Assembly: GCA_027076325.1 (NCBI GenBank) | Contig: JALTJZ010000070.1 | Coordinates: 186,001-250,000, forward strand | DNA length: 64,000 bases | From: Chromatiales bacterium | GTDB taxonomy: Bacteria > Pseudomonadota > Gammaproteobacteria > UBA6429 > Thiohalophilaceae | Direction: 5' to 3' | In this document: positions 38,064 to 46,554 of the stretch, one piece after another | Layout of the letters: each line of letters opens with the position of its first letter | Position numbering within the stretch: the first letter of the stretch is position 1 | Notes under the pieces: model-generated | Seen by the model: only the letters and a program-made list of their open reading frames with translations | Database searches by the model: none | What the model was told of the DNA's origin: nothing | Program-made: the position numbers and the translations under genes

Positions 38064-38209
38064 GTTTATCTATTTTCAGTTTATTATCGCTATCAGTTAA
38101 CTCATCGTATCTACAAAGCGCCTACCCCCGATAGAGGTAGCAACGGCTAAGATAATATAAATAACCTTTTTTATACCGGCTAGATTCCTGCCTTCACGTG
38201 AATGACAGA

Positions 38210-40048
38210 CTAATCCAGCTCAAACTCGTCACGCCAACTTTCATCTTTTGCCCACTCAGGCTGCTCACGTTTATCTAAAATAACATTTTCCAACACTAAA
38301 TAATCCATTTCAGTCCGCATAAAACAACGATAGGCATCTTCAGGTGTACAAACAATCGGTTCACCCCGTACATTAAACGACGTATTTACCAGCACTGCAC
38401 AATCTGTTTGCTTTTCAAATTCTTTAATCAGCGCATAGAAGCGCGGATTTGTTTCCTTATGCACCGTTTGTATTCTTGCAGAATAATCAACATGAGTAAT
38501 TGATGGTAGATCAGAACGGTTAACCTTTAGTTTTTCAATGCCAAAGAGTTTGCTCTGTTCTTCCGTCATTTTAACACGCCGAGATTCAACGATAGGTGCC
38601 ACCATTAACATATACGGACTTGATGTCGTGTGCTCAAAATAATCACCAACCCGCTCAGCTAACACTGCCGGCGCAAATGGACGAAAAGACTCGCGATATT
38701 TAATTTTTAAATTCATTACCGACTGCATTTTTTTACTGCGAGGGTCACCAATAATTGAGCGTCCACCCAACGAACGCGGCCCAAATTCCATACGCCCCTG
38801 GAACCAACCCACCACATTCTCAGAAGCAAGAATAGATGCCAGTTTGGGCATCAGTACATCATCCGTCAAGGGTTCATATTTTGCATTAACGGAGTCAAGG
38901 TAGGATCGAATATCAGAGTCAGTCGATTTAGGCCCTAGATAGCTACCTTGCATTGCATCATCAGGCTGCACAGTACGTGGATTGTCATAATAATCATACC
39001 ACGTTACTAAGGCCGCCCCCAGAGAACCACCCGCATCACCCGCAGCAGGTTGAATCCAGATATTTTTAAACGGACCTTCACGCAATAAACGACCATTCGA
39101 TACACAATTTAAAGCCACACCGCCCGCAAGGCACAAATTGTCACCACCTTGTTCTTTATGAATGCTGCGCGCCAGGCGTAAAACGACTTCTTCGGTAACG
39201 GCCTGAATCGAACGCGCCATATCCATTTCTTTTTGGCTAATGTCTGTTTCGGCTTTACGTGCCGGCCCACCAAATAATTTGGCAAACTTACCATTGGTCA
39301 TGGTTAACCCGGTCGCATAGTTAAAATACGACATGTCTAACCGAAAAGTACCGTCTTCTTTTAAATCAATTAAATGCTCAAGAATTAAATCAACGTATTT
39401 AGGTTCACCATAAGGCGCCAGCCCCATAAGTTTATACTCACCCGAATTCACTTTAAAGCCGGTATAATACGTAAAAGCAGAATAGAGCAAACCCAAAGAA
39501 TGTGGGAAATCAATTTCCCAAAGCAGTTTAAGTTTATTACCATCCCCTTGCCAGCAAGTGGTGGTCGCCCATTCCCCTACACCATCGAGGCAAAGCACAC
39601 TGGCTTTTTCAAAAGGACTGGGGTAAAACGCAGAAGCTGCATGGGATTGATGGTGCCCTGCAAAAAACAGTTTAGGAAGCTCTGTTTCTTTACAACCGGC
39701 TATTTTGGCAAATTCTTTTTTAAGCGTTGTTTTAAGAAAGAGTTTTTCTTTTAACCAGACCGGCATGGCTGCTAAAAAAGAACGAAAGCCTTTGGGTGCA
39801 TAAGCAAGATAAGTTTCAAGAAGCCGTTCAAATTTAATAAGGGGTTTGTCGTAAAAAACAATCGAATCAAGATCGCCCACTTTTATATTTGCTTCGTTCA
39901 AGCAATACACTATTCCTTGTGCCGGGAAGCCCGCATCATGTTTCTTGCGCGTAAAGCGCTCTTCCTGCACCGCAGCAACAATCTCACCATCCTTAATTAA
40001 CGCGACAGCGCTATCGTGGTAGTAAGCCGAAATCCCTAAAATATACAT
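38210..40048 (-). CDS. NodU/SxtI-family carbamoyltransferase
   Basis: A protein of 612 residues. The N-terminal Kae1-like domain (about 1-360) contains ISAYYHDSAVALIKDGEIVA, the metal-site His in GHHQSHAASAFYPS, and LCLAGGVALNCVSNGRLL. The C-terminal carbamoyltransferase domain (about 390-590) has WFQGRMEFGPRSLGGRSIIG, FRPFAPAVLAE and NTSFNVRGEPIV. The family moves a carbamoyl group from carbamoyl phosphate, via carbamoyl adenylate, to a hydroxyl of a sugar or natural product. The setting suggests O-carbamoylation of the exopolysaccharide precursor. It is the first gene of an sxtI-J-K-like triad. Confidence 0.93.
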   Translation of the reverse strand: MYILGISAYYHDSAVALIKDGEIVAAVQEERFTRKKHDAGFPAQGIVYCLNEANIKVGDLDSIVFYDKPLIKFERLLETYLAYAPKGFRSFLAAMPVWLKEKLFLKTTLKKEFAKIAGCKETELPKLFFAGHHQSHAASAFYPSPFEKASVLCLDGVGEWATTTCWQGDGNKLKLLWEIDFPHSLGLLYSAFTYYTGFKVNSGEYKLMGLAPYGEPKYVDLILEHLIDLKEDGTFRLDMSYFNYATGLTMTNGKFAKLFGGPARKAETDISQKEMDMARSIQAVTEEVVLRLARSIHKEQGGDNLCLAGGVALNCVSNGRLLREGPFKNIWIQPAAGDAGGSLGAALVTWYDYYDNPRTVQPDDAMQGSYLGPKSTDSDIRSYLDSVNAKYEPLTDDVLMPKLASILASENVVGWFQGRMEFGPRSLGGRSIIGDPRSKKMQSVMNLKIKYRESFRPFAPAVLAERVGDYFEHTTSSPYMLMVAPIVESRRVKMTEEQSKLFGIEKLKVNRSDLPSITHVDYSARIQTVHKETNPRFYALIKEFEKQTDCAVLVNTSFNVRGEPIVCTPEDAYRCFMRTEMDYLVLENVILDKREQPEWAKDESWRDEFELD

Positions 40049-40127
40049 CGCTTATTTCACTTAATTTTTGTTCTAAAAAAATCCTTAATCGGCCACACAT
40101 CATACCATAAAAAAATTAAAAAATACG

Positions 40128-41528
40128 TTATCGTGCGCCTTTGCTAAATAGTATTACTTCCACTGTTTGCAGTAGAATAAGAAAGTCCAGGAACAGGCTG
40201 TGGTTCTTTACATAGTAAAGATCGTATTGGAGTTTTTCCAGAGAGTCCTTTTCCGATGAACCGTATGGATACGAAAGTTGTGCCCAACCGGTAATACCTG
40301 GCTTAATGCGGTGCCGTTCACTAAAATACGGTATTTTGTCGCTTAACTCACCTACGAATTCCGGGCGTTCCGGGCGCGGCCCAACAAAACTCATATCGCC
40401 CTTGAAAACATTAAAAATTTGTGGAAGCTCGTCGATACGTACTTTACGGATAAACCGACCAACTTTGGTGACACGTGAATCATTTTCTACTGCCCATTGT
40501 GCTTTACCGTCTTTCTCGGCATCGGTACGCATACTTCTAAATTTTAAAACCTGAAACGGTTTGCCATCTTCTCCCACACGCACCTGTCTGTACAAAACAG
40601 GTTGCTTAAATCCACTTTCAAGCATAATAAGCAATGCGGTTACTGCCATAATCGGCCATGTGACTAATAAAAAAAGGCCGCTGATAACAATATCAAATAA
40701 CCTTTTTATATTCTGGCGTGCAATTCCCTGCTGAAAACCATCGGAGAATAGCAAATAACTTGGGTGTAGGTGATCCAGTTTGATCTTACTTGTTTCTCTT
40801 TCAAAAAATTGCAGTACATCAACCATGTCTACACCGCTCATTTTACAATCAAGTAATTCAGATATCGGCAAGGTTTTTCGGCGATCATTAATTGCCAGCA
40901 CAATTTCATCAATATTATTGTCAATACAATAATCAAGTAAAGATGAGTTCAGATGAATCACTTTTTCATCATCAACAACATTCTTTTCACCACGAACATG
41001 TATGTAGCCCACAATAGTAAAACCTACCTGGTCACTTTTGCGCCGTAACTCGGTAATTGAAGCTGCACGTTTCCCCGCGCCCAGCACTAAAATACGTTTT
41101 TTAAAAATTGTCGAGCCACTAAAGTAAATAATATTTCGTATTAAAGCGATACCAATAAAAGTAATAACTTCGGCCAGTAACAAGACACCTCGCCCTAAAA
41201 ACAATGAAGGAAAGATATAAAATATAAGCGAAAGTATGACTGTACCGAAAAAAAGAGCAGCGGATAGACGTAACAGGAAGCCCAGCATTCCTTCACGCAA
41301 ACTGGCCTGGTACAGGCCTATCGCAATCATAGACAAACTCATTACAAAAGCATAAATTAATGCGCTTACGAGTGAAGAATCAAAATAGCTGGAAAATTGC
41401 TGACTGTCCTGCTGAAAAATAATATATGCTGAAGCCGAAATCGACAAACTCATTATAATGAATTCGCAAATACCCAGCAGTATGAAAGGTGTCCGCACAT
41501 AGTGCTTAAATATACGAATTGAGTCCAC
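40128..41528 (-). CDS. Priming sugar transferase, PEP-CTERM/EpsB-type
   Basis: About 466 residues. Four to five N-terminal membrane helices lead to a CoA-binding-like nucleotide domain (about 160-265, RILVLGAGKRAA), then a membrane helix and the bacterial sugar-transferase domain (about 270-465), with KRLFDIVISGLFLLVTWPIM, LKFRSMRTDAEKDG and the catalytic DELPQIFNVFKGDMSFVGPRP. It attaches the first sugar-phosphate to undecaprenyl phosphate. The features SYLLFSDGF and LSYPYGSSEKD resemble the sugar transferases associated with PEP-CTERM/exosortase systems. I place the start at GTG 41528, preceded by AGGGGA, which gives the family N-terminus; 23 further in-frame residues upstream look untranslated. 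Confidence 0.88.
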   Translation of the reverse strand: MDSIRIFKHYVRTPFILLGICEFIIMSLSISASAYIIFQQDSQQFSSYFDSSLVSALIYAFVMSLSMIAIGLYQASLREGMLGFLLRLSAALFFGTVILSLIFYIFPSLFLGRGVLLLAEVITFIGIALIRNIIYFSGSTIFKKRILVLGAGKRAASITELRRKSDQVGFTIVGYIHVRGEKNVVDDEKVIHLNSSLLDYCIDNNIDEIVLAINDRRKTLPISELLDCKMSGVDMVDVLQFFERETSKIKLDHLHPSYLLFSDGFQQGIARQNIKRLFDIVISGLFLLVTWPIMAVTALLIMLESGFKQPVLYRQVRVGEDGKPFQVLKFRSMRTDAEKDGKAQWAVENDSRVTKVGRFIRKVRIDELPQIFNVFKGDMSFVGPRPERPEFVGELSDKIPYFSERHRIKPGITGWAQLSYPYGSSEKDSLEKLQYDLYYVKNHSLFLDFLILLQTVEVILFSKGAR

Positions 41529-41689
41529 TAAATCCCCTACAATTATAATTTTTGCTACAGTTAAATTTGCAGCCGTAATATACTTCCACTGTGTCAAAAT
41601 TAAAACACATAAAGCTTACAAATATTAGCTGTTTAGGTGAAATTCCTAATATAAATTATCAAGAACAGCACATTCTGATATATACTAAC

Positions 41690-41743
41690 ATAAAGCAAGA
41701 TGGTTAACCTTCAGCCATAAAGCAGGATGGCTAATTTTCAACC
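41690..41743. repeat. Two tandem 27-bp direct repeats in a divergent promoter region
   Basis: Unit 1 (41690-41716, ATAAAGCAAGATGG...) and unit 2 (41717-41743, ATAAAGCAGGATGG...) abut exactly and agree at 22 of 27 positions. They lie between the divergent sugar-transferase and UDP-sugar dehydrogenase genes, about 50 bases before the latter. The size suits a regulator binding twice, one site per two to three DNA turns. Function is inferred. Confidence 0.6.
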
Positions 41744-41792
41744 AGGTGTAATATCAAGATTATACTAACAATTTTAACCTCAGGAGTAATAT

Positions 41793-43067
41793 GTGCAAAC
41801 GATCGAAAATGCAAGAATCGCAATTATAGGCTTAGGTTATGTTGGACTGCCACTTGCAGCCGAATTTGGTAAGCAAATTGATACAATTGGCTATGATGTA
41901 AATAAATCAAGGATTGCAGAATTAACAAAGGGGAAGGATTCCACTCTGGAAACCAGTGACGAAGAACTCGCGGCTGCAAAAAACCTTAAATTCACAACAG
42001 AAAGCAGTGACCTTGAAAACTACAATGTTTACATCATCACCGTTCCAACCCCCATTAATGAGTACAAACTCCCCGATCTAAGCCCGCTCATGAGCGCATC
42101 AGCCATCGTTGGAAAAGTATTATCAAAAGGCGATATCGTTATTTATGAATCAACCGTTTACCCCGGTGCCACTGAAGATGACTGCATCCCTGTACTGGAA
42201 AAACAATCCGGTTTAAAATTTAACAGGGATTTTTACGTAGGCTATAGCCCTGAACGAATAAATCCGGGCGACAAAGAACATCGTGTAACCAATATATTAA
42301 AAGTCACATCCGGCTCCACAGAAGAAGCCGCTGATTTTGTTGACGCACTTTATAATACAATCATTACTGCCGGCACACACAAAGCATCAAGTATCAAGGT
42401 TGCTGAGGCATCTAAAGTAATAGAAAATACACAACGTGACCTTAATATTGCACTTGTTAACGAATTGGCTATCATCTTTAATCGTATGAATATTGACACC
42501 CTTGATGTTTTAGAAGCCGCCGGTACTAAATGGAACTTTTTAAATTTCAGACCCGGTTTAGTGGGTGGTCATTGTATTGGGGTTGATCCTTATTACCTGA
42601 CCCACAAAGCACAATCGGTTGGCTATTACCCCGAAGTGATCCTTGCTGGCCGACGCATTAATGATGGCATGGGATCGTATATTACAGAACAAGTTGTAAA
42701 AATGATGACCCGCAAACGTATCCATGTTGTTGATGCCAATATTCTTGTTTTAGGATTAACCTTTAAGGAAAACTGTCCTGACTTACGGAATACCCGAGTA
42801 ATCGATATTGTGCATGAATTTACTGCATACCATTCTAATGTTGATGTATACGATCCATGGGTAAATTCAAACGCTGCAAAAGAAGAATATGATATTAATC
42901 TTATATCAGAACCAGAAAAAGATAAATATGATGCCATCATATTAGCTGTCGCACATAAAGAATTCATAGAGCTGGGTACAAAACTAAGAGGCTACGGGAA
43001 ACAGAACCATATTTTATTCGATGTTAAAAATGTTTTGCCCAAAGCAGCGTATGACGCACGTTTGTAG
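41793..43067 (+). CDS. UDP-sugar 6-dehydrogenase (TviB/WbpO-like)
   Basis: A protein of 424 residues with GTG start after CAGGAG. The NAD loop [18 protein letters not shown] opens the N-terminal domain. The middle has the substrate-loop [10 protein letters not shown], and the catalytic Cys stands in [16 protein letters not shown]. The C-terminal domain carries [19 protein letters not shown]. The pattern fits nucleotide-sugar dehydrogenases of the Vi-antigen TviB or WbpO type, which oxidise UDP-N-acetylhexosamine to the uronic acid, more than UDP-glucose dehydrogenase, but this needs testing. It begins the + strand operon with the carrier-protein cassette, 111 bases before that carrier gene. 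Confidence 0.9.
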   Translation: MQTIENARIAIIGLGYVGLPLAAEFGKQIDTIGYDVNKSRIAELTKGKDSTLETSDEELAAAKNLKFTTESSDLENYNVYIITVPTPINEYKLPDLSPLMSASAIVGKVLSKGDIVIYESTVYPGATEDDCIPVLEKQSGLKFNRDFYVGYSPERINPGDKEHRVTNILKVTSGSTEEAADFVDALYNTIITAGTHKASSIKVAEASKVIENTQRDLNIALVNELAIIFNRMNIDTLDVLEAAGTKWNFLNFRPGLVGGHCIGVDPYYLTHKAQSVGYYPEVILAGRRINDGMGSYITEQVVKMMTRKRIHVVDANILVLGLTFKENCPDLRNTRVIDIVHEFTAYHSNVDVYDPWVNSNAAKEEYDINLISEPEKDKYDAIILAVAHKEFIELGTKLRGYGKQNHILFDVKNVLPKAAYDARL

Positions 43068-43178
43068 TTAAGTTATAAAACTTCTCAAATATGAATAATC
43101 CTTTTTGAAAGGCTCAGCTTATAAAATAGCAAGCACATCTTTATATTATTAATATTTAATTTGTTTAGGAAATGACTC

Positions 43179-43418
43179 ATGAGTACAGAAAAGGTTAGAA
43201 ATATCCTTGCACAACATGGTCGTCTATCGACCGATAGCAATGCCCTCGAAACTGATAGCGATTTATATAACGCAGGCCTTACATCTCTGGCAACTGTGGG
43301 TTTAATGCTCGCGCTCGAAGAAGAATTTGATATCGAATTCCCTGACTCAATGCTTAGCCGCAAAACCTTTAGCAGTATCGAAGCCATCACCGATGCCATT
43401 GAAGAACTACAAAATTAG
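43179..43418 (+). CDS. Acyl carrier protein-like (aminoacyl) carrier protein
   Basis: A protein of 79 residues with the four-helix carrier pattern. The phosphopantetheine attachment site is Ser 36 in NAGLTSLATVGLMLALEE. Rather than the DSL of classical ACP the motif is TSL, as often in discrete carriers of natural-product systems. It is encoded two genes upstream of an amino acid:[carrier protein] ligase, so it is the likely acceptor of the activated amino acid. No phosphopantetheinyl transferase is in the window; a housekeeping one would have to modify it. Confidence 0.9.
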   Translation: MSTEKVRNILAQHGRLSTDSNALETDSDLYNAGLTSLATVGLMLALEEEFDIEFPDSMLSRKTFSSIEAITDAIEELQN

Positions 43419-43458
43419 AGTGTAATCTCTTCCCACTTAGTTGAAAAGGAACTCAAAG

Positions 43459-44646
43459 ATGTCAACACATGAATCTATCAATTCAGATGACTTCAATGCA
43501 CTTAAAATAAAAATACACAAGGTTGGCCGTGAAATCATCGCTCCACATGCACATGATGTAGACATTAACGCTCGCTTCCCGTCAGAATCAATCAATGCAC
43601 TTAAAGAATTAAAACTACTCAGCGCCTATGTGCCAAAGGCTCAGGGTGGTATGGGACTTAATATTATTCAAATTGCAAAAATATGTGAAATTCTGGGGCA
43701 TTACTGTGGCTCAAGTGCAATGATTTACTCCATGCATATGATTCAGGTTGCCTGTGTGGTGAATCATTCGGGAGAATCCGCCTACTTTAAAACTTATATT
43801 AAAAAGCTGGTTGCGGAACAACGCCTGATGGCATCGGCAACCACCGAAATAGGGGTTGGTGGCGATTTGCGCTCCAGTATTTGTGCGGTCGAACTCAACG
43901 GTGATAACTTTAAACTGGCTAAAGAAGCCCCTGTTATTTCTTACGGAATGGATGCCGATGATCTTATGATCACTGCGCGTCGCAATGCCGATGCAGCTAA
44001 AAGCGACCAAGTTCACGTCCTGCTGCATAAAGATCAGTACACGCTTGAACAAATATCCGGCTGGGATACGCTGGGGTTCCGGGGTACATGCAGTTCAGGT
44101 TTTAATGTTTCCGCCACAGGAAGTAAAGAGCAAATCCTGCCCGTTCCCTTTGCTGATATTCTTAGCCAGACCATGCATCCTTTTGCCCACCTCACCTGGG
44201 CATCATTATGGAGCGGGATTGCCGCCGATGCCGTCAATATAGCCCGTGCATCGGTTAAAAAAGCAGCCTTACAAAATATTGAAATGCCCCCTATATCAGC
44301 AATACGTTTAGGTGAAGTCGATAGTATTTTGCAAACGATGCGTAACAACATCACCGTTGCGCTGGAAGAATACCAACAACTGCTCCAGCAAAATGATGCG
44401 AATGCCTTTACAAACTTTGGATTCGGAATACGAATCAATAATGTAAAAATTGCAAGCTCCCAGCTGATTGTTGATATTGTTGGGCAGGCCATGTTAATTG
44501 CCGGTATATCCAGTTACCGCAATAATTCAAAAACAAGTTTAAGCCGCCATATTCGTGATGCCTATGGCACCGCTTTAATGGTTAACAATGATCGTATAAT
44601 GTTACACAATTCCACTCTCCTTTTAATGCATAAAGAGGAAACCTAG
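43459..44646 (+). CDS. Acyl-CoA dehydrogenase family flavoprotein
   Basis: A protein of 395 residues of the acyl-CoA dehydrogenase fold: helical N-terminal domain with VPKAQGGMGLNIIQIAKIC, middle beta domain with ASATTEIGVGGDLRSS and GWDTLGFRGTCSSGF, and a C-terminal helical bundle ending RHIRDAYGTALMVNNDRIML. The usual catalytic Glu of medium-chain enzymes is not apparent at the end, so the chemistry may differ. Its place between a carrier protein and an amino acid:carrier ligase suggests a substrate bound to the carrier, perhaps oxidation of an aminoacyl group. Start ATG 43459 has AAGGAA upstream; an in-frame TTG at 43441 is less likely. Confidence 0.85.
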   Translation: MSTHESINSDDFNALKIKIHKVGREIIAPHAHDVDINARFPSESINALKELKLLSAYVPKAQGGMGLNIIQIAKICEILGHYCGSSAMIYSMHMIQVACVVNHSGESAYFKTYIKKLVAEQRLMASATTEIGVGGDLRSSICAVELNGDNFKLAKEAPVISYGMDADDLMITARRNADAAKSDQVHVLLHKDQYTLEQISGWDTLGFRGTCSSGFNVSATGSKEQILPVPFADILSQTMHPFAHLTWASLWSGIAADAVNIARASVKKAALQNIEMPPISAIRLGEVDSILQTMRNNITVALEEYQQLLQQNDANAFTNFGFGIRINNVKIASSQLIVDIVGQAMLIAGISSYRNNSKTSLSRHIRDAYGTALMVNNDRIMLHNSTLLLMHKEET

Positions 44647-44647
44647 C

Positions 44648-45577
44648 ATGTGCTTATCAGACCAAATAGTGGACGAAGCATACAAAAAATATCAGAATGA
44701 ACTTATCGAAGCTGGTTTGCTATTACCATCTGGTGTTCAGGGGGTTTATGGTTTAAGTGGCCGTTTTGAGGGCATTATTGAAGCGTTTGAACGCTATGTT
44801 ACCCGAATGGGGAAAGATCTCAAACCAGATGTAGTACGCTTCCCTCCGGTGATTAACCGCGACACATATTTGTCCACCGACCATATTGAAACTTTTCCAG
44901 ACTTAATGGGCTCCATCCACAGCTTTCACGGCAAAGAAAAAGATCATATTCGCATGGTACAAAAAAAACAGGATGGCGCTGACTGGACTGACGAACTCGA
45001 TGCAACCGAAACCATGATGGTACCGGCAGCCTGTTACCCGCTTTACCCGACTGCGGCAAACACTGTTTTACCGGATGATGGTCGACTGGTTGACTTGCGT
45101 GCCTTTGTCTTCAGGCATGAACCCTCCCCCGATCCAGCTCGCATGCAAATTTTCAGGCAACGCGAATATGTCAAACTCGGCACGCCTGAACAGGCACTTA
45201 ATCACCGCAATTACTGGCTAAAAAAAGCCGAAGAAATGTTGCTTTCACTCGGGCTCAATGTGAAACCAATTGTGGCAAATGATCCTTTCTTTGGTCGCGG
45301 TGGTCGTGTTATGGCGGCAACCCAAAAAGAACAGGAACTAAAATACGAACTGGTTGCGCCTGTCGCTTCCACCGAAAAACTTACGGCCATCACATCCAGC
45401 AACTACCATATGGATCACTTCGGTGCTGAATTTAATATCACAACACCGGATGGCAAGCATGCACATACTGCATGCGTAGGCTTCGGCCTTGAAAGAATTA
45501 CTCTGGCATTATTAAAAAAGCATGGCTTTGACCCGGAAACATGGCCAAAAGAAGTGAAACAAATTCTGGAGCTCTAA
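44648..45577 (+). CDS. Amino acid:[carrier protein] ligase (class II aaRS homologue)
   Basis: A protein of 309 residues, a seryl-tRNA-synthetase-like catalytic domain without tRNA-binding arm. The class II motif 2 region is VFRHEPSPDPARMQIFRQRE and motif 3 is GFGLERITLALL. Putative zinc ligands Cys 129, Glu 173 and Cys 276 match the Cys-Glu-Cys set described for the Bradyrhizobium enzyme Bll0957 and other amino acid:[carrier protein] ligases. Those enzymes adenylate glycine or alanine and load it on the phosphopantetheine of a small carrier. The gene lies one base after the acyl-CoA dehydrogenase gene and overlaps the DUF1839 gene (TAATG). The amino acid is not determined by sequence. Confidence 0.9.
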   Translation: MCLSDQIVDEAYKKYQNELIEAGLLLPSGVQGVYGLSGRFEGIIEAFERYVTRMGKDLKPDVVRFPPVINRDTYLSTDHIETFPDLMGSIHSFHGKEKDHIRMVQKKQDGADWTDELDATETMMVPAACYPLYPTAANTVLPDDGRLVDLRAFVFRHEPSPDPARMQIFRQREYVKLGTPEQALNHRNYWLKKAEEMLLSLGLNVKPIVANDPFFGRGGRVMAATQKEQELKYELVAPVASTEKLTAITSSNYHMDHFGAEFNITTPDGKHAHTACVGFGLERITLALLKKHGFDPETWPKEVKQILEL

Positions 45578-46548
45578 TGCAGCAAATCCTGAAACTCGAC
45601 CCTGCTAACTACCTGCGCCACCGCATCCACTCACAGGAGCGCGACTGGGCAGAAACCAATTGCTATGTTGATATCTGGATTGAATTACTGCACTCGTTAG
45701 GCCACGAACCAGTCGCTGCCATGCCGTATACACTTGCAATCGACTTTGAAGGCGACCAATGGACCTTTTTCAAATTTCCCCTTGCTGATTTATACGATCT
45801 TTATGGCATTGACGTACAGGAACTGGCCATATGGCAGCCTCTTACCAAACATATTGAAGAACAGGTTAAATTAGGCCGCCCTGTCCTTGTCGAACTCGAC
45901 TCCTACTTTTTGCCCGACACAGCCGGTATGGCATACAAACTTGCGCATGTAAAATCAACCGTTGCCGTAACAGAAATTGACCTTGAAAAACGCCACCTCG
46001 GATATTTTCACGGTCAGGGTTATTATCACCTCCCCGCCAATGATTTTCTTGACGTGTTTCGTTTGCGAGATGAACCAGATCCTGCTGTTTTATCACCCTA
46101 CGTCGAAATTGCAAAATTAAGACGTACAGATAAATTACCTGCTGAACAACTGGTGCAATTATCGCTAAAATTACTAAAAAAACAGTTAACCTTACTCCCC
46201 GAGCAGAACCCATTTCATTCTTTTAAAGTAAAATTTAAAAGCGATGTAAAATGGCTATGCAATGAGAACCTGGAAACTTTTCACCAATATTCCTTTGCCA
46301 CTCTCCGCCAGTTTGGCGCTTGCTACGAGCTTGCAGCAAACTACTTAAGCTGGCTGACTGCTCAGGGAGAATCAGATCTTGAACAAGCTACTCAACAAAT
46401 CAAGGCTATTTCAGAAACGGCAAAGGTTTATCAGTTCCAGCTTGCCCGAGCAATAAGTCGGGGTAAAAAACTGGATTTAACCCCCATCGATTCAATGGCT
46501 CTATTATGGGATAGCGCAATGAACAGCTTAACTGACAAGTACCTGTAA
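45577..46548 (+). CDS. DUF1839 family protein, possible Cys-dependent acyltransferase
   Basis: A protein of 323 residues recognised as DUF1839, a family encoded beside amino acid:[carrier protein] ligases. Near the start ETNCYVDIWIELLHSLG puts Cys 29 at the head of a helix, and GRPVLVELDSYFLPDTAGMAYKLAH puts His 124 after a D-x-Y-F-L-P segment (given in pieces: RPVLVELDSYFLP and YKLAHVKS). Asp 135 follows. This order and the DxYFLP segment recall BtrH-type papain-fold acyltransferases that take acyl groups from carrier proteins. I infer transfer of the aminoacyl group; this is not established. The C-terminal half is helical. Start ATG 45577 has GGAG upstream. Confidence 0.8.
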   Translation: MQQILKLDPANYLRHRIHSQERDWAETNCYVDIWIELLHSLGHEPVAAMPYTLAIDFEGDQWTFFKFPLADLYDLYGIDVQELAIWQPLTKHIEEQVKLGRPVLVELDSYFLPDTAGMAYKLAHVKSTVAVTEIDLEKRHLGYFHGQGYYHLPANDFLDVFRLRDEPDPAVLSPYVEIAKLRRTDKLPAEQLVQLSLKLLKKQLTLLPEQNPFHSFKVKFKSDVKWLCNENLETFHQYSFATLRQFGACYELAANYLSWLTAQGESDLEQATQQIKAISETAKVYQFQLARAISRGKKLDLTPIDSMALLWDSAMNSLTDKYL

Positions 46549-46554
46549 AACTTT

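Noticed and set aside
38090-38150. ops/JUMPstart-like sequence (GGGGGTAGGCGC on the - strand) between the carbamoyltransferase and sxtJ-like genes
   Set aside because: It differs from the GGCGGTAGC consensus and lies within an operon gap, not in a leader; no JUMPstart context is seen.
41690-41790. Possible sigma-54 promoter (GG-N10-GC) in the divergent region of the glycan locus, expected for PEP-CTERM systems
   Set aside because: On the - strand TGGTTGAAAATTAGC has the GG and GC spacing but misses most other consensus bases; too weak to report.
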